DNA of 8,000 nucleotides from Clostridiales bacterium UBA735 (GTDB lineage: Bacteria > Bacillota > Clostridia > Oscillospirales > Oscillospiraceae): the NCBI GenBank assembly GCA_002298695.1, contig DBLB01000089.1, positions 1 to 8,000 of the forward strand, read 5' to 3'. Position 1 is the stretch's first letter. Each line of letters begins with the position of its first letter. This document shows, one piece after another, positions 1 to 6,350 of this stretch. A model generated the notes under the pieces. The model made no database searches and had not been told where the DNA came from. It was given only the letters and a program-made list of their open reading frames with translations. Position numbers and translations under genes: made by a program.

Positions 1-52
1 GCACGGTGGTGTGAGAGGCCGCCCCTCTTGTTATGAGGGACTCCTACTCGAT
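1..52 (+). mobile_element. Probable 3' end of a group II intron (end of domain V, domain VI)
   Basis: The first bases (GCACGGT, then GGTGTGAGAGG) resemble the 3' strand of group II intron domain V and the linker to domain VI. What follows can fold as a domain VI hairpin: AGG (16-18) pairs with CCT (43-45), and CCCTC (23-27) pairs with GAGGG (35-39) around a 7-base loop. An unpaired A at 46 would be the branch point, about 6-7 bases before a likely 3' splice site in ACTCGAT (46-52). The motif GGTGTGAGAGG...CTACTCGAT is familiar from bacterial group II introns that encode a reverse transcriptase. That identification is from memory of the family. The catalytic half of domain V and any maturase gene would lie left of the window and cannot be seen. 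The exact 3' boundary is uncertain by one or two bases. Confidence 0.5.
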
Positions 53-62
53 TTCCATTGTC

Positions 63-226
63 TAGGGTGTATCTGAAAACTGTCAACGCGCCCGGACAGC
101 AGGCCTTTTCACGCTGTGCCGCGCCATTTTTCTTTGAAATACGTCAGTATTTCTGTGGAATAATGGCTTGCTCAGCGCGAAAATTCCTCGCCGCCGGTCA
201 TATCGCCAGTTTTCAGATACACCCTA
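63..226. mobile_element. MITE-like palindromic element with TA-flanked terminal inverted repeats
   Basis: Bases 63-82 are the exact reverse complement of 207-226. The shared sequence is TA followed by GGGTGTATCTGAAAACTG, so the element reads as 18 bp terminal inverted repeats with a TA target duplication (63-64 and 225-226). The two halves are each 80 bases (63-142 and 147-226) and remain complementary in blocks to the centre: TTTTC near 107-111, GCCATT (123-128) with AATGGC (162-167), and GAAATAC (136-142) with GTATTTC (147-153) around a 4-base loop. The whole element can therefore fold as one long imperfect hairpin. No transposase is present and the only open frames across it look accidental. 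TA duplication is typical of elements moved by IS630/Tc1-mariner-type transposases; that parentage is inferred. Confidence 0.75.
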
Positions 227-352
227 AAGTTTTTAACTGCATATCAGTATCAGACAGAGCAGCGGAGGATGGTGTGTCTGCGCAAAAATGCGCACACTTC
301 TGGCGCATTGTCTGGGCGGACGACTCCGTCAGCCCGAGGCGCAGCCAGTAGT
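227..352. other. Gene-free stretch between the MITE and the repressor gene
   Basis: No credible coding region, tRNA or promoter is seen. It contains small hairpins: TGCGCA (279-284) with TGCGCA (289-294) around AAAA, extended by GTG/CAC; and GGGC-GACG (314-322) with CGTC-GCCC (327-335). Neither has a T-run on either strand, so neither is a convincing intrinsic terminator. Open frames crossing it lack ribosome binding sites and recognisable protein sequence. Confidence 0.5.
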
Positions 353-381
353 GCGCCCGCCGCTCAGCGGCCGCAGGGCGC
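353..381 (-). terminator. Stem-loop over the repressor stop codon, possible 3' end structure
   Basis: GCGCCC (353-358) pairs with GGGCGC (376-381), and inside it GCCGC (359-363) pairs with GCGGC (367-371). The repressor stop codon (TCA on the plus strand, 364-366) forms the loop. On the minus strand the stem is not followed by a T-run, so it is not a canonical intrinsic terminator. It could protect or help end the repressor mRNA, or be a by-product of GC-rich coding sequence. Confidence 0.25.
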
Positions 382-1368
382 GCAGGAATCGCGCTCGATC
401 AGCCGGTTCGGCAGCTCGATTTTCAACGGGATCTGCCGACGGTCTTCGATGCGGTCGATCAGCGTCTTGACTGCGGTCGTGCCCATTTCCGCAATCGGAA
501 TATGCACGGTGGTCAGCATGGGGGAGAGGTAGCGCGCAGTCTCCAGATCGTCGATGCTGACGAGGGATATCGCGTCCGGAACCCTGCGGTGTGCGTCCTT
601 GAGCGCCTTGAGCACGCCGATGGCCAGCGTATCATTGGCGCAGAAGATCGCGGAAAAATCCCGCTTCTGCACCAGAAGCTGCTGGGCGGCTTCGTAGCCC
701 TGTCCGGGCGTAAAGTCGGTACTGACAGTGCTGCCGGGCAGAATCGGCAGATCGTACTCCCGCATGGTCTCGCAGTAAGCCTGGTAGCGCTGCTCATCCC
801 GTGTGCCGCCGATATAACAGATTTTTCGGTGCCCCAGCTCGATCAGGTGCGTCAGCGCGGTGCGCGCAGCGCGGTCGCCACGGCTGATGACCTGGTCGAT
901 CTCGTACGGCAGATCCTGCAAACCAGTGTAGACGATGTGCTGGAAGCGCATTTGAAGCTGGCTGAGTTCGTCGGACTGCACGCGGCCGAGAATCAATACG
1001 GCATTGGCGGCGGAATCCCGCGCCAGCGCGCTCAGATCGCTGCCGGCGGCGGTGGAAATAAAGTGCAGCGCGTATTTTCGCTCATAGGCGGTGATTTCTG
1101 CGGCGTGCATCAGCGCAGTAAAAAACGGATTGATGAGGGAATCCGCTGCGCGGCAGATGCACACGATTTCCTGCGTAGCCCGCTGCGCGGCAGGCACGCC
1201 GCTTTTCAGCCTCTGCGCGTTGGGATTCGGCTGGTAGCCCAGCTGGTGTACGGCATCCCAGATTCTACGCTGGGTCTGTCTGCTTGCGGCTTTGATGTCG
1301 CCGCTGAGAACGCGGGAAACGGTGGATGGGGAAACGCTGCATTGTTTTGCTACATCTTTGATGGTCAT
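364..1368 (-). CDS. LacI/GalR-family transcriptional repressor
   Basis: A sugar-responsive DNA-binding repressor, probably controlling the divergent aldolase operon and perhaps itself. With the start chosen here it has 334 residues, the normal length for the family. Residues 1-22 are the classic LacI helix-turn-helix (TIKDVAKQCSVSPSTVSRVL), followed by the hinge helix region (PNPNAQRLKSG, about 48-58) and a periplasmic-binding-protein-like effector domain. The C-terminal part carries the family pattern VSIDDLETARYLSPMLTTV, then IPIAEMG, and ends LPNRLIERDSC, close to GalR-type members that bind galactosides or other sugars. A second ATG lies two codons upstream at 1374, but the Shine-Dalgarno GAGGA (1379-1375) abuts that ATG directly and sits 6 bases from the ATG at 1368, which favours 1368. 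The effector is unknown; a sugar or sugar phosphate of the neighbouring pathway is the likely ligand. Confidence 0.95.
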   Translation of the reverse strand: MTIKDVAKQCSVSPSTVSRVLSGDIKAASRQTQRRIWDAVHQLGYQPNPNAQRLKSGVPAAQRATQEIVCICRAADSLINPFFTALMHAAEITAYERKYALHFISTAAGSDLSALARDSAANAVLILGRVQSDELSQLQMRFQHIVYTGLQDLPYEIDQVISRGDRAARTALTHLIELGHRKICYIGGTRDEQRYQAYCETMREYDLPILPGSTVSTDFTPGQGYEAAQQLLVQKRDFSAIFCANDTLAIGVLKALKDAHRRVPDAISLVSIDDLETARYLSPMLTTVHIPIAEMGTTAVKTLIDRIEDRRQIPLKIELPNRLIERDSCAPCGR

Positions 1369-1440
1369 ATTCATTCCTCACGATTTGCTTGACTGCCAAA
1401 AATTTCGACTCAATTTTAGTAAAATTAACGAAAACTAAAA

Positions 1441-1471
1441 CGCATTTTTTGAAATAAAATTTCAAAATGCG
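1441..1471. repeat. 13 bp dyad in the control region (operator or hairpin)
   Basis: CGCATTTT (1441-1448) plus GAAAT (1451-1455) is complementary to ATTTC (1459-1463) plus AAAATGCG (1464-1471). This gives a 13 bp stem with a 2-base TT bulge and a 3-base AAA centre. It lies about 29 bp upstream of the -35 box of the candidate operon promoter. Such a dyad could be a protein operator or a hairpin in the leader of the repressor transcript, since T-rich sequence follows it on the minus strand. It lacks the central CG typical of LacI-family operators, so its protein partner is open. Confidence 0.5.
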
Positions 1472-1499
1472 ATTGAAAATGCTGAAAAAACCGGAAAAA

Positions 1500-1526
1500 T
1501 TGAGAATTCATCGATTCTTTTATAAT
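1500..1526 (+). promoter_or_regulatory. Candidate sigma-A promoter of the aldolase operon
   Basis: TTGAGA (1500-1505) and a perfect TATAAT (1521-1526) are separated by 15 bp. This is two bases shorter than ideal, but both boxes fit a vegetative promoter. Transcription would start near 1533, giving a leader of about 130 bases before the aldolase ATG, with room for the downstream operator candidate to act as a roadblock. It is the best promoter match in the gap. Confidence 0.5.
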
Positions 1527-1577
1527 AGTATAGCCGCGGCCAAAGGAAAAATCAAGAAATAAAATCACAGAATTTAA

Positions 1578-1591
1578 GAAAAACGTTTGCG
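1578..1591. promoter_or_regulatory. Candidate LacI-family operator
   Basis: A CG-centred partial palindrome (GAAAAACGTTTGCG read on the plus strand) keeps seven of the ten defined positions of the LacI/CcpA-type operator pattern TGnAAnCGnTTnCA when read on the minus strand; the outer bases of one half-site do not match. It lies downstream of the candidate promoter and upstream of the aldolase gene, a good place for repression. The site could serve the divergent repressor or the global regulator CcpA; sequence alone does not decide. Confidence 0.35.
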
Positions 1592-1664
1592 TATTTTTTA
1601 GCTGAATTTCGTAATTTAGCATTTTATACTTGAAATATCCGAAGAACAAAAGGAGTGCTTGACC

Positions 1665-2837
1665 ATGCCGGTTGTCCCCATGCGGCCTGTTCTGGAGGCT
1701 GCGTTTCTCGGCGGCTATGCCCAGGGCGCATTCAATGTCAATACTGTTGCGCAGGCGCAGGCCGTAATTGAAATTCATAAAATGTTCCGCTCTGCCGCGA
1801 TCATTCAGGGCGCAGATCTGGCAAACGCCTTCATGGGCGGCCGCGCCGATTTTGCAAACGGTACCATTGAGGATAAGCAGCGCGGCGCGCGGCGTATCGC
1901 AGAGGCGGTGCACCGGTATGCGGATGATCTGGATCTGCCGGTCGTGCTGCATCTGGACCATGGCCGTGATCTGGATTCCGTCAAGGCGGCGATCGACGGC
2001 GGCTGCAGCTCTGTGATGATCGACGGCAGCGCGCTGCCCTATGAGGACAATGTGGCCCTGACGCGCGAGGCCGTCCGCTATGCGCATCCTCTGGGCGTCA
2101 GCGTAGAGGGAGAACTCGGCGTTCTGGCTGGTGTAGAAGATCATGTGTTCGCACAGAACTCTACCTATACGGATCCGGTTCTGGCCTGCGATTTCGTGAA
2201 AAAAACCGGTGTGGACTGCCTGGCGCTTTCCTACGGCACGCAGCACGGCGCATCCAAGGGTGCAAACGTCAAGCTGCGCAAGGAAATTGTAATTGCCACG
2301 TGCGAGAACCTCCAGCACGCGGGTGTTACGCCGTTTCTGGTGTCGCACGGCTCGTCCACAGTCCCCGTGCAGATGGTGCGGCAGATCAACGCGCTCGGGG
2401 GCAATATCCAGAACGCACACGGAATTCCGCTGCCGGAGCTGAAGGCGGCGATCCAGGCTGGCATCTGCAAGATCAATGTGGATACGGATATCCGCCTTGC
2501 CATCACGCGCAATCTGCGGGAATTTTTCCTTCGCCATCCGGAAAAGCAGCAGGAGCCGACGCTCCGCCCGGTCTGGGCACTGATGGAGGCGGATTCCGGC
2601 GCATTTGACCCGCGCGTCTATCTGCCGCCGGTGATGGAACAGCTGATCCACGATGTTCCGCTGACAGATCCGGCGCTGCTGGAACTGGTGGAGCAGATCA
2701 AGGCCGGCGTGCATGAAACGGTCGGAACGCTGATCGTGGAATTCGGTTCCGCCGGAAAGGCGGATTCCATTGACGTAAAAACATTGGAGGATATGAAACG
2801 GTTCTACCGGGAGAGGGAAGCATGCGGAATTTGCTGA
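1665..2837 (+). CDS. fba: Class II (zinc-dependent) ketose-bisphosphate aldolase
   Basis: A cytosolic metal-dependent aldolase that cleaves a ketose 1,6-bisphosphate, usually fructose 1,6-bisphosphate, to dihydroxyacetone phosphate and an aldehyde. The ATG at 1665 is chosen because AGGAG (1651-1655) is 9 bases away; an in-frame TTG at 1659 would leave only 3. The product has 390 residues. Visible motifs: HLDHG (96-100) with catalytic Asp98 and zinc ligand His99, SVMIDGS (116-122), EGELG (148-152), the second zinc His in GTQHG (191-195), the third in SHGSS (227-231), and the phosphate-binding NVDTD (271-275). The C-terminal part (DPRVYL, then EFGSAGKADSI) resembles the longer Calvin-cycle-type branch rather than the roughly 285-residue GatY/KbaY tagatose enzymes. 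Most relatives read HGSSG or HGGSG; here it is HGSST. The true ketose could differ from fructose. First gene of the operon; it overlaps the next by 16 bp. Confidence 0.9.
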   Translation: MPVVPMRPVLEAAFLGGYAQGAFNVNTVAQAQAVIEIHKMFRSAAIIQGADLANAFMGGRADFANGTIEDKQRGARRIAEAVHRYADDLDLPVVLHLDHGRDLDSVKAAIDGGCSSVMIDGSALPYEDNVALTREAVRYAHPLGVSVEGELGVLAGVEDHVFAQNSTYTDPVLACDFVKKTGVDCLALSYGTQHGASKGANVKLRKEIVIATCENLQHAGVTPFLVSHGSSTVPVQMVRQINALGGNIQNAHGIPLPELKAAIQAGICKINVDTDIRLAITRNLREFFLRHPEKQQEPTLRPVWALMEADSGAFDPRVYLPPVMEQLIHDVPLTDPALLELVEQIKAGVHETVGTLIVEFGSAGKADSIDVKTLEDMKRFYREREACGIC

Positions 2838-3997
2838 TTGCACACGGCGGCGGGCCGAAGGCCGGCATCAACTGCTCGCTGCAGGGCGCTCTGGAACAGG
2901 CCAGAAGCAGCGGCGCCTTTGACCGGATCTATGCCGCGCGCTTCGGCGCGGAAGGGATCCTGAAAAACGACCTGATCGATCTGACGGACGTACCGGCGGC
3001 GGAGATCGCGAAGCTCCGCCGCACCCCAGCCTCGGCCATCGGTTCGTGCCGGAGAAAGCTGTGCGAGGCGGACGATCTGGCAATTTTGCAGACGCTGGAA
3101 CGCAATCACATCGACTGCTTTTTCTACAACGGCGGCAACGATTCCATGGACACCTGCCATAAAATCCATACGCTGGCCGAGACGCAGGGCCTTCCGCTTC
3201 AGGTGATCGGCATCCCCAAGACGATGGACAATGACCTGATCCTGACAGACCATTGCCCGGGCTTCGGTTCCGCGGCCCGATATGCTGCCTACAGTGCGGC
3301 GGAGCTTGCGCTGGATGCCTCGGCGCTGCCGATCCATGTCGTGGTGCTGGAGCTGATGGGCCGGGACGCCGGGTGGGTGACGGCCGCGGGCGCGTATGCC
3401 GCCATGTGCACCGACTGCGAGGTGCTGACCTATCTGCCGGAGCTTCCGGTGCAGGAGACGCAGATGTTGGCGGAGATCGAAAAAAGCTGGGCAAAGGGCC
3501 GGGGACTGCTCGTCGTGCTCAGCGAGGGACTTCGCCGCGCGGACGGAACGCCCCTGGCGGACAGCGGCATTGTGGACGGCTTCGGCCATACCGTTCCGGG
3601 CGGCACGGCGCAGCATCTTGCTGCGCAGATCATGGAGCGGCTGCACCTGAAAGCCAGAGCGGAAAAACCGGGCCTGCTGGGGCGGTGCAGCTGCGGATAT
3701 GCGGCGGAGACCGACCGGCAGGAGGCATACAATGTCGGCGCTTACACCGTATCTGCGGCGCTGGAAGGCCGGAGCGGAAGCATGGTCTCGCTGGCCGCGG
3801 AGCGGGACGGCGGCTACCGCAGCCATTGCGGACTGGTGCCGCTGGAACAGGTCGCCAATGCGGAGAAAAAATTCCCGCTGGAATGGATCCTGAACGGGAA
3901 TCGCATCAGCCCGGCATTTTTCGACTATGCCGCGCCGCTGATGGATCTGTGCTCGCCGGACTATTGCCGGCTGAGAAGAAATGAGGGCACGCTTTGA
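2822..3997 (+). CDS. Phosphofructokinase, pyrophosphate-dependent-type signatures
   Basis: A phosphofructokinase-family enzyme (391 residues) expected to interconvert fructose 6-phosphate and fructose 1,6-bisphosphate. Motifs in order: the nucleotide/PPi loop HGGGPKAGIN (8-17), GGNDSMDT (104-111), IPKTMDND (131-138), MGRDAGW (179-185), PGGTAQ (259-264), and a substrate-binding C-terminal part with EAYNVG. In family terms, Asp107 where ATP enzymes have Gly104 (E. coli numbering), and Lys133 where they have Gly (PGTIDND), are marks of PPi use, which makes the step reversible. The Asp of the usual GGDDS is Asn106 here. ATG at 2822 follows GAGAGGG by 4 bases, inside the aldolase 3' end. It could act on another ketose phosphate; its place directly after the aldolase fits supply or removal of that enzyme's bisphosphate. 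Confidence 0.9.
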   Translation: MRNLLIAHGGGPKAGINCSLQGALEQARSSGAFDRIYAARFGAEGILKNDLIDLTDVPAAEIAKLRRTPASAIGSCRRKLCEADDLAILQTLERNHIDCFFYNGGNDSMDTCHKIHTLAETQGLPLQVIGIPKTMDNDLILTDHCPGFGSAARYAAYSAAELALDASALPIHVVVLELMGRDAGWVTAAGAYAAMCTDCEVLTYLPELPVQETQMLAEIEKSWAKGRGLLVVLSEGLRRADGTPLADSGIVDGFGHTVPGGTAQHLAAQIMERLHLKARAEKPGLLGRCSCGYAAETDRQEAYNVGAYTVSAALEGRSGSMVSLAAERDGGYRSHCGLVPLEQVANAEKKFPLEWILNGNRISPAFFDYAAPLMDLCSPDYCRLRRNEGTL

Positions 3998-4827
3998 AAC
4001 ATCTTTATCTGAATCTCAAACGATTTGACGTACCCGCAGAGGCGGGCGGAGTCAACCGGCTGGCGCCGACAGCAGACTGGGGCGCATACATTGTCCGCAG
4101 CACACAGGACGCGCTGCGCTGCTGGCAGGACGACGCGGAATTTGTGCAGTTCTTTCCGGAGGCGCATATTTCCGGCGCTGTGCAGGCGCTGACAGAGAAC
4201 AGTCCGGTGCAGATCGGCTGTCAGGGCGTCTACCGGGCGGACGTTATGCCCGGCGGCAACTTCGGCGCATTTACCACGAACTGTCCCGCAGCCGCTGCCG
4301 CGGCGCTGGGCTGCCGGGCAGCGCTGATCGGGCATTGCGAGGAGCGGAGCGACCTGCAGGGCGTGCTGGCTGAGGCGGGCGCGGCAGAGACGGCTGCGGT
4401 CAACCGCATTCTGAACCGGGAAATTCTGGCCGCGCAGGCGAGGGGGCTGAACGTGCTCTACTGCGTGGGAGAAACGAGCGAAGAACAGCCGCGCTGGCAG
4501 GAAGTGCTGTGCGAGCAGCTCACGCTGGGGCTTGCGGGCGCAGATCTGCGCCGCGTGGTCATCGGCTACGAGCCGGTCTGGTCCATCGGGCCGGGCAAGA
4601 CGCCGGCGGACAAGCCGTATATCACGAAAATTGCTCGTTTTATCAAGGACATGACCGGCGGTGCGGATGTGGTCTACGGGGGCGGCCTGAAAACGGACAA
4701 CGCGCAGATGCTGGCTTCTGTTGAAGAGATCGACGGCGGCCTGATCGCGCTGACGCGCTTCTCTGGAGAGATCGGCTTCTATCCGGACGAATACCTTGAG
4801 ATCATCCGTACCTACCTTGGAAAGTGA
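3994..4827 (+). CDS. tpiA: Triose-phosphate isomerase homologue (divergent)
   Basis: A TIM-barrel isomerase expected to interconvert dihydroxyacetone phosphate and glyceraldehyde 3-phosphate, the products of the aldolase. It has 277 residues, slightly longer than the usual 250. The catalytic set is present: Lys9 with Asn7 in LNLKRF (family GNWKMN), electrophile His114 in IGHCEER (family GHSERR), base Glu193 in GYEPVWSIGPGKTP (191-204) including the phosphate-gripping loop 6, and YGGG (228-231) before the late phosphate site. The start is TTG at 3994, which overlaps the preceding stop as TTGA; GAGGG (3983-3987) is 6 bases upstream, and no better start exists. TTG and tight overlap suggest translational coupling. 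Because the two best-known motifs are altered, an isomerase for a related substrate, such as the tetrulose-phosphate isomerases known in this superfamily, is possible. Confidence 0.88.
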   Translation: MKHLYLNLKRFDVPAEAGGVNRLAPTADWGAYIVRSTQDALRCWQDDAEFVQFFPEAHISGAVQALTENSPVQIGCQGVYRADVMPGGNFGAFTTNCPAAAAAALGCRAALIGHCEERSDLQGVLAEAGAAETAAVNRILNREILAAQARGLNVLYCVGETSEEQPRWQEVLCEQLTLGLAGADLRRVVIGYEPVWSIGPGKTPADKPYITKIARFIKDMTGGADVVYGGGLKTDNAQMLASVEEIDGGLIALTRFSGEIGFYPDEYLEIIRTYLGK

Positions 4828-4836
4828 GGACATGCC

Positions 4837-6300
4837 ATGAAACTTGATTTTGAATACGGCCAGGGTCTGATGTCCACGGAACTTCCAGACAGCACCGACG
4901 TTTTCATTCCCGGCGAGACGGTCAAGGATCCCCCCTGCCTGCCGCAGGATTGGGACAGCCTGTATAACGCGACGCTCGAATCCATCCGCAACCCCATCGG
5001 CATGCCTGCGCTGCGCGAGCTGGCTGCGCCGGGCAAGACCGTCGTCTTCGTCATTCCGGACATCGTAAAGGGCGGCGTTCAGCCGACGAGCCACCGCAAG
5101 GTCTCCATCCAGGCCTGCCTGGATGAGCTCTATGCCGGCGGCGTGGAGAAGAAGGACATTCTCTTCCTTGTTTCAAACGGCCTGCATCCGCGCGCGACCG
5201 TCGCCGAGATGAAGAAGATCTTCGGCGAGAAGCTCTTCCATGAGTTCTATTACAGCGGCCAGATCACCTCGCACGACAGCGAGGATCCGGAGCACATGGT
5301 CGACCTCGGGAAGACCGAGCTGCACGGTGCGCCGGTGCTGATGAACAAATACGTCTGCGAGTGCGACATCCCCATCCTGATCGGCCACACGCAGGGCAAC
5401 CCCTACGGCGGCTATTCCGGCGGCTACAAGCACTGCACGAACGGCATCACCCACTGGCGCTCGATCGCGAGACACCATGTGCCGCAGGTCATGCACCGCA
5501 AGGACTTCATCCCGGTCTCCGGCCACAGCATGATGCGCACGCTCTTCGATGAGATCGGCATGCACATGGAAGCGAAGATGGGCCATCCGTTCTTCTGCTG
5601 CGACGCGGTCCTGGACACCTATTCCCGGCAGATGGCCATCTACAGCGGCTACGCCAAGGAGATGCAGCCCGAGAGCTGGAAGTTGGCCAACAAGCGGACC
5701 TATGTCCCGTATGCAAAGGAAAAATACGACATCATGGTCTTCGGCATGCCGCAGGATTTCCACTACGGCAACGGCATGGGCACGAACCCGATCCAGTTGA
5801 TGCAGGCGCTCTCGGCCCAGGTCATCCGCCACAAGCGCGTGATGAAGGACAACTGCGTGATCATCTGTTCGTCGATCTGCAATGGGTATTTCCACGATGA
5901 GCGCTGGCCCTATCTGCGGGAGCTCTATGAGCTGTTCCAGCATGATTACATGAACACGCTCGCGGATATGAACCGCTATGGCGAATATTTTGCCACGAAC
6001 GAGGAATACATCCGCAAATACCGCTTCTGCAACGCCTTCCACCCGTTCCACGGCTTCTCGATGATGTCCTGCGGACACATCGCGGAGATGAACACGTCGG
6101 CAATCTATATTGTCGGCGCACAGGAGCCGGGCATCGCGCGCAGCATGGGTCTGAAAACCCGCGCAACGTTCGAAGAGGCGCTGGCGGATGCAATGAAAAA
6201 ATACAGCGGTCCCGATCCCCATATTCTTGCACTGCCGCAGACGTTCAAGCTCGGCGCAGTTCATCTGTGCATGGCTGATGACGATCTGAGTCAGGTCTGA
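4837..6300 (+). CDS. larA: LarA-family nickel-pincer hydroxyacid racemase/epimerase homologue
   Basis: A 487-residue homologue of lactate racemase LarA, which uses a covalent nickel-pincer nucleotide to racemise or epimerise 2-hydroxyacids by hydride transfer. Likely equivalents of L. plantarum LarA residues: acid/base His108 is His117 in NGLHPRAT; His174 is His184 in IGHTQG; the cofactor-bearing Lys184 is Lys198 in GGYSGGYK; nickel ligand His200 is His214, with exactly the family spacing of 16 from the lysine. Two oddities are visible: four extra residues between His184 and the GYSGG loop, and DIVK (75-78) where lactate racemases have DxTR, whose Arg contacts substrate. The substrate is therefore probably not lactate; homologues act on malate, phenyllactate, hydroxyglutarate or gluconate. 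Nine bases after the isomerase, with GAGGA (4826-4830) overlapping its stop. No larB, larC or larE cofactor gene is in the window. Confidence 0.85.
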   Translation: MKLDFEYGQGLMSTELPDSTDVFIPGETVKDPPCLPQDWDSLYNATLESIRNPIGMPALRELAAPGKTVVFVIPDIVKGGVQPTSHRKVSIQACLDELYAGGVEKKDILFLVSNGLHPRATVAEMKKIFGEKLFHEFYYSGQITSHDSEDPEHMVDLGKTELHGAPVLMNKYVCECDIPILIGHTQGNPYGGYSGGYKHCTNGITHWRSIARHHVPQVMHRKDFIPVSGHSMMRTLFDEIGMHMEAKMGHPFFCCDAVLDTYSRQMAIYSGYAKEMQPESWKLANKRTYVPYAKEKYDIMVFGMPQDFHYGNGMGTNPIQLMQALSAQVIRHKRVMKDNCVIICSSICNGYFHDERWPYLRELYELFQHDYMNTLADMNRYGEYFATNEEYIRKYRFCNAFHPFHGFSMMSCGHIAEMNTSAIYIVGAQEPGIARSMGLKTRATFEEALADAMKKYSGPDPHILALPQTFKLGAVHLCMADDDLSQV

Positions 6301-6350
6301 TCCCGTATTTCCAAAGGTTGAAAAACAAAAACGAAAACAGGAGGAACAAC
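6301..6350 (+). promoter_or_regulatory. Intergenic leader with strong Shine-Dalgarno for the binding protein
   Basis: Fifty A-rich bases separate the racemase homologue from the binding-protein gene. They contain AGGAGGA (6339-6345), the strongest ribosome binding site in the window, 5 bases before ATG 6351. This fixes the start there rather than at an in-frame TTG at 6318. No convincing promoter or terminator is seen, so the binding protein probably continues the same transcript but is translated at a higher rate. Confidence 0.5.

Larger units (their letters stand above)
1369..1664. promoter_or_regulatory. AT-rich divergent control region between repressor and operon
   Basis: This gap of about 300 bp is strikingly AT-rich against its GC-rich surroundings and separates two divergently transcribed genes, so it must hold both promoters. 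Besides the separately listed promoter and dyad, it has an inverted repeat TTTTAGT (1414-1420) / ACTAAAA (1434-1440), a tandem near-repeat of 12 bp (1461-1472 and 1473-1484, each containing AAAATGC), and a direct repeat TTTAGC (1597-1602 and 1615-1620). A TATACT at 1625-1630 with a poor upstream partner could be a second, weaker start. I could not settle the repressor's own promoter; a TAAAAT on the minus strand overlapping the 1414-1440 repeat is only a weak candidate. No gene or RNA gene is recognised. Confidence 0.6.

Noticed and set aside
271..297. Hairpin TGCGCA-AAAA-TGCGCA as an intrinsic terminator
   Set aside because: No T-run on either strand and it lies about 65 bp beyond the repressor stop; too weak to call.
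58..351. Open frame of 97 codons across the MITE
   Set aside because: It begins in the flank, runs through the palindrome and into gene-free DNA, with no ribosome binding site and no recognisable protein; accidental.
502..1392. Plus-strand open frame of 296 codons opposite the repressor gene
   Set aside because: It is antisense to a textbook LacI-family protein and has no domain signature.
1659..1664. TTG at 1659 as aldolase start
   Set aside because: Only 3 bases from the Shine-Dalgarno AGGAG, against 9 bases for the in-frame ATG at 1665.
1369..1664. Riboswitch in the long aldolase leader
   Set aside because: The leader is AT-rich with short repeats; I see no conserved riboswitch core such as glmS, lysine or THF-type motifs.
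1425..2843. Long open frame on the minus strand opposite the aldolase gene (472 codons)
   Set aside because: It is antisense to a clear aldolase gene, has no recognisable domains, starts without a ribosome binding site and runs through the AT-rich control region. It reflects codon bias of the plus-strand gene.
2804..3826. Minus-strand open frame opposite the phosphofructokinase gene
   Set aside because: Low-complexity Arg/Ala/His-rich product antisense to a gene with full family motifs; a GC-driven shadow.
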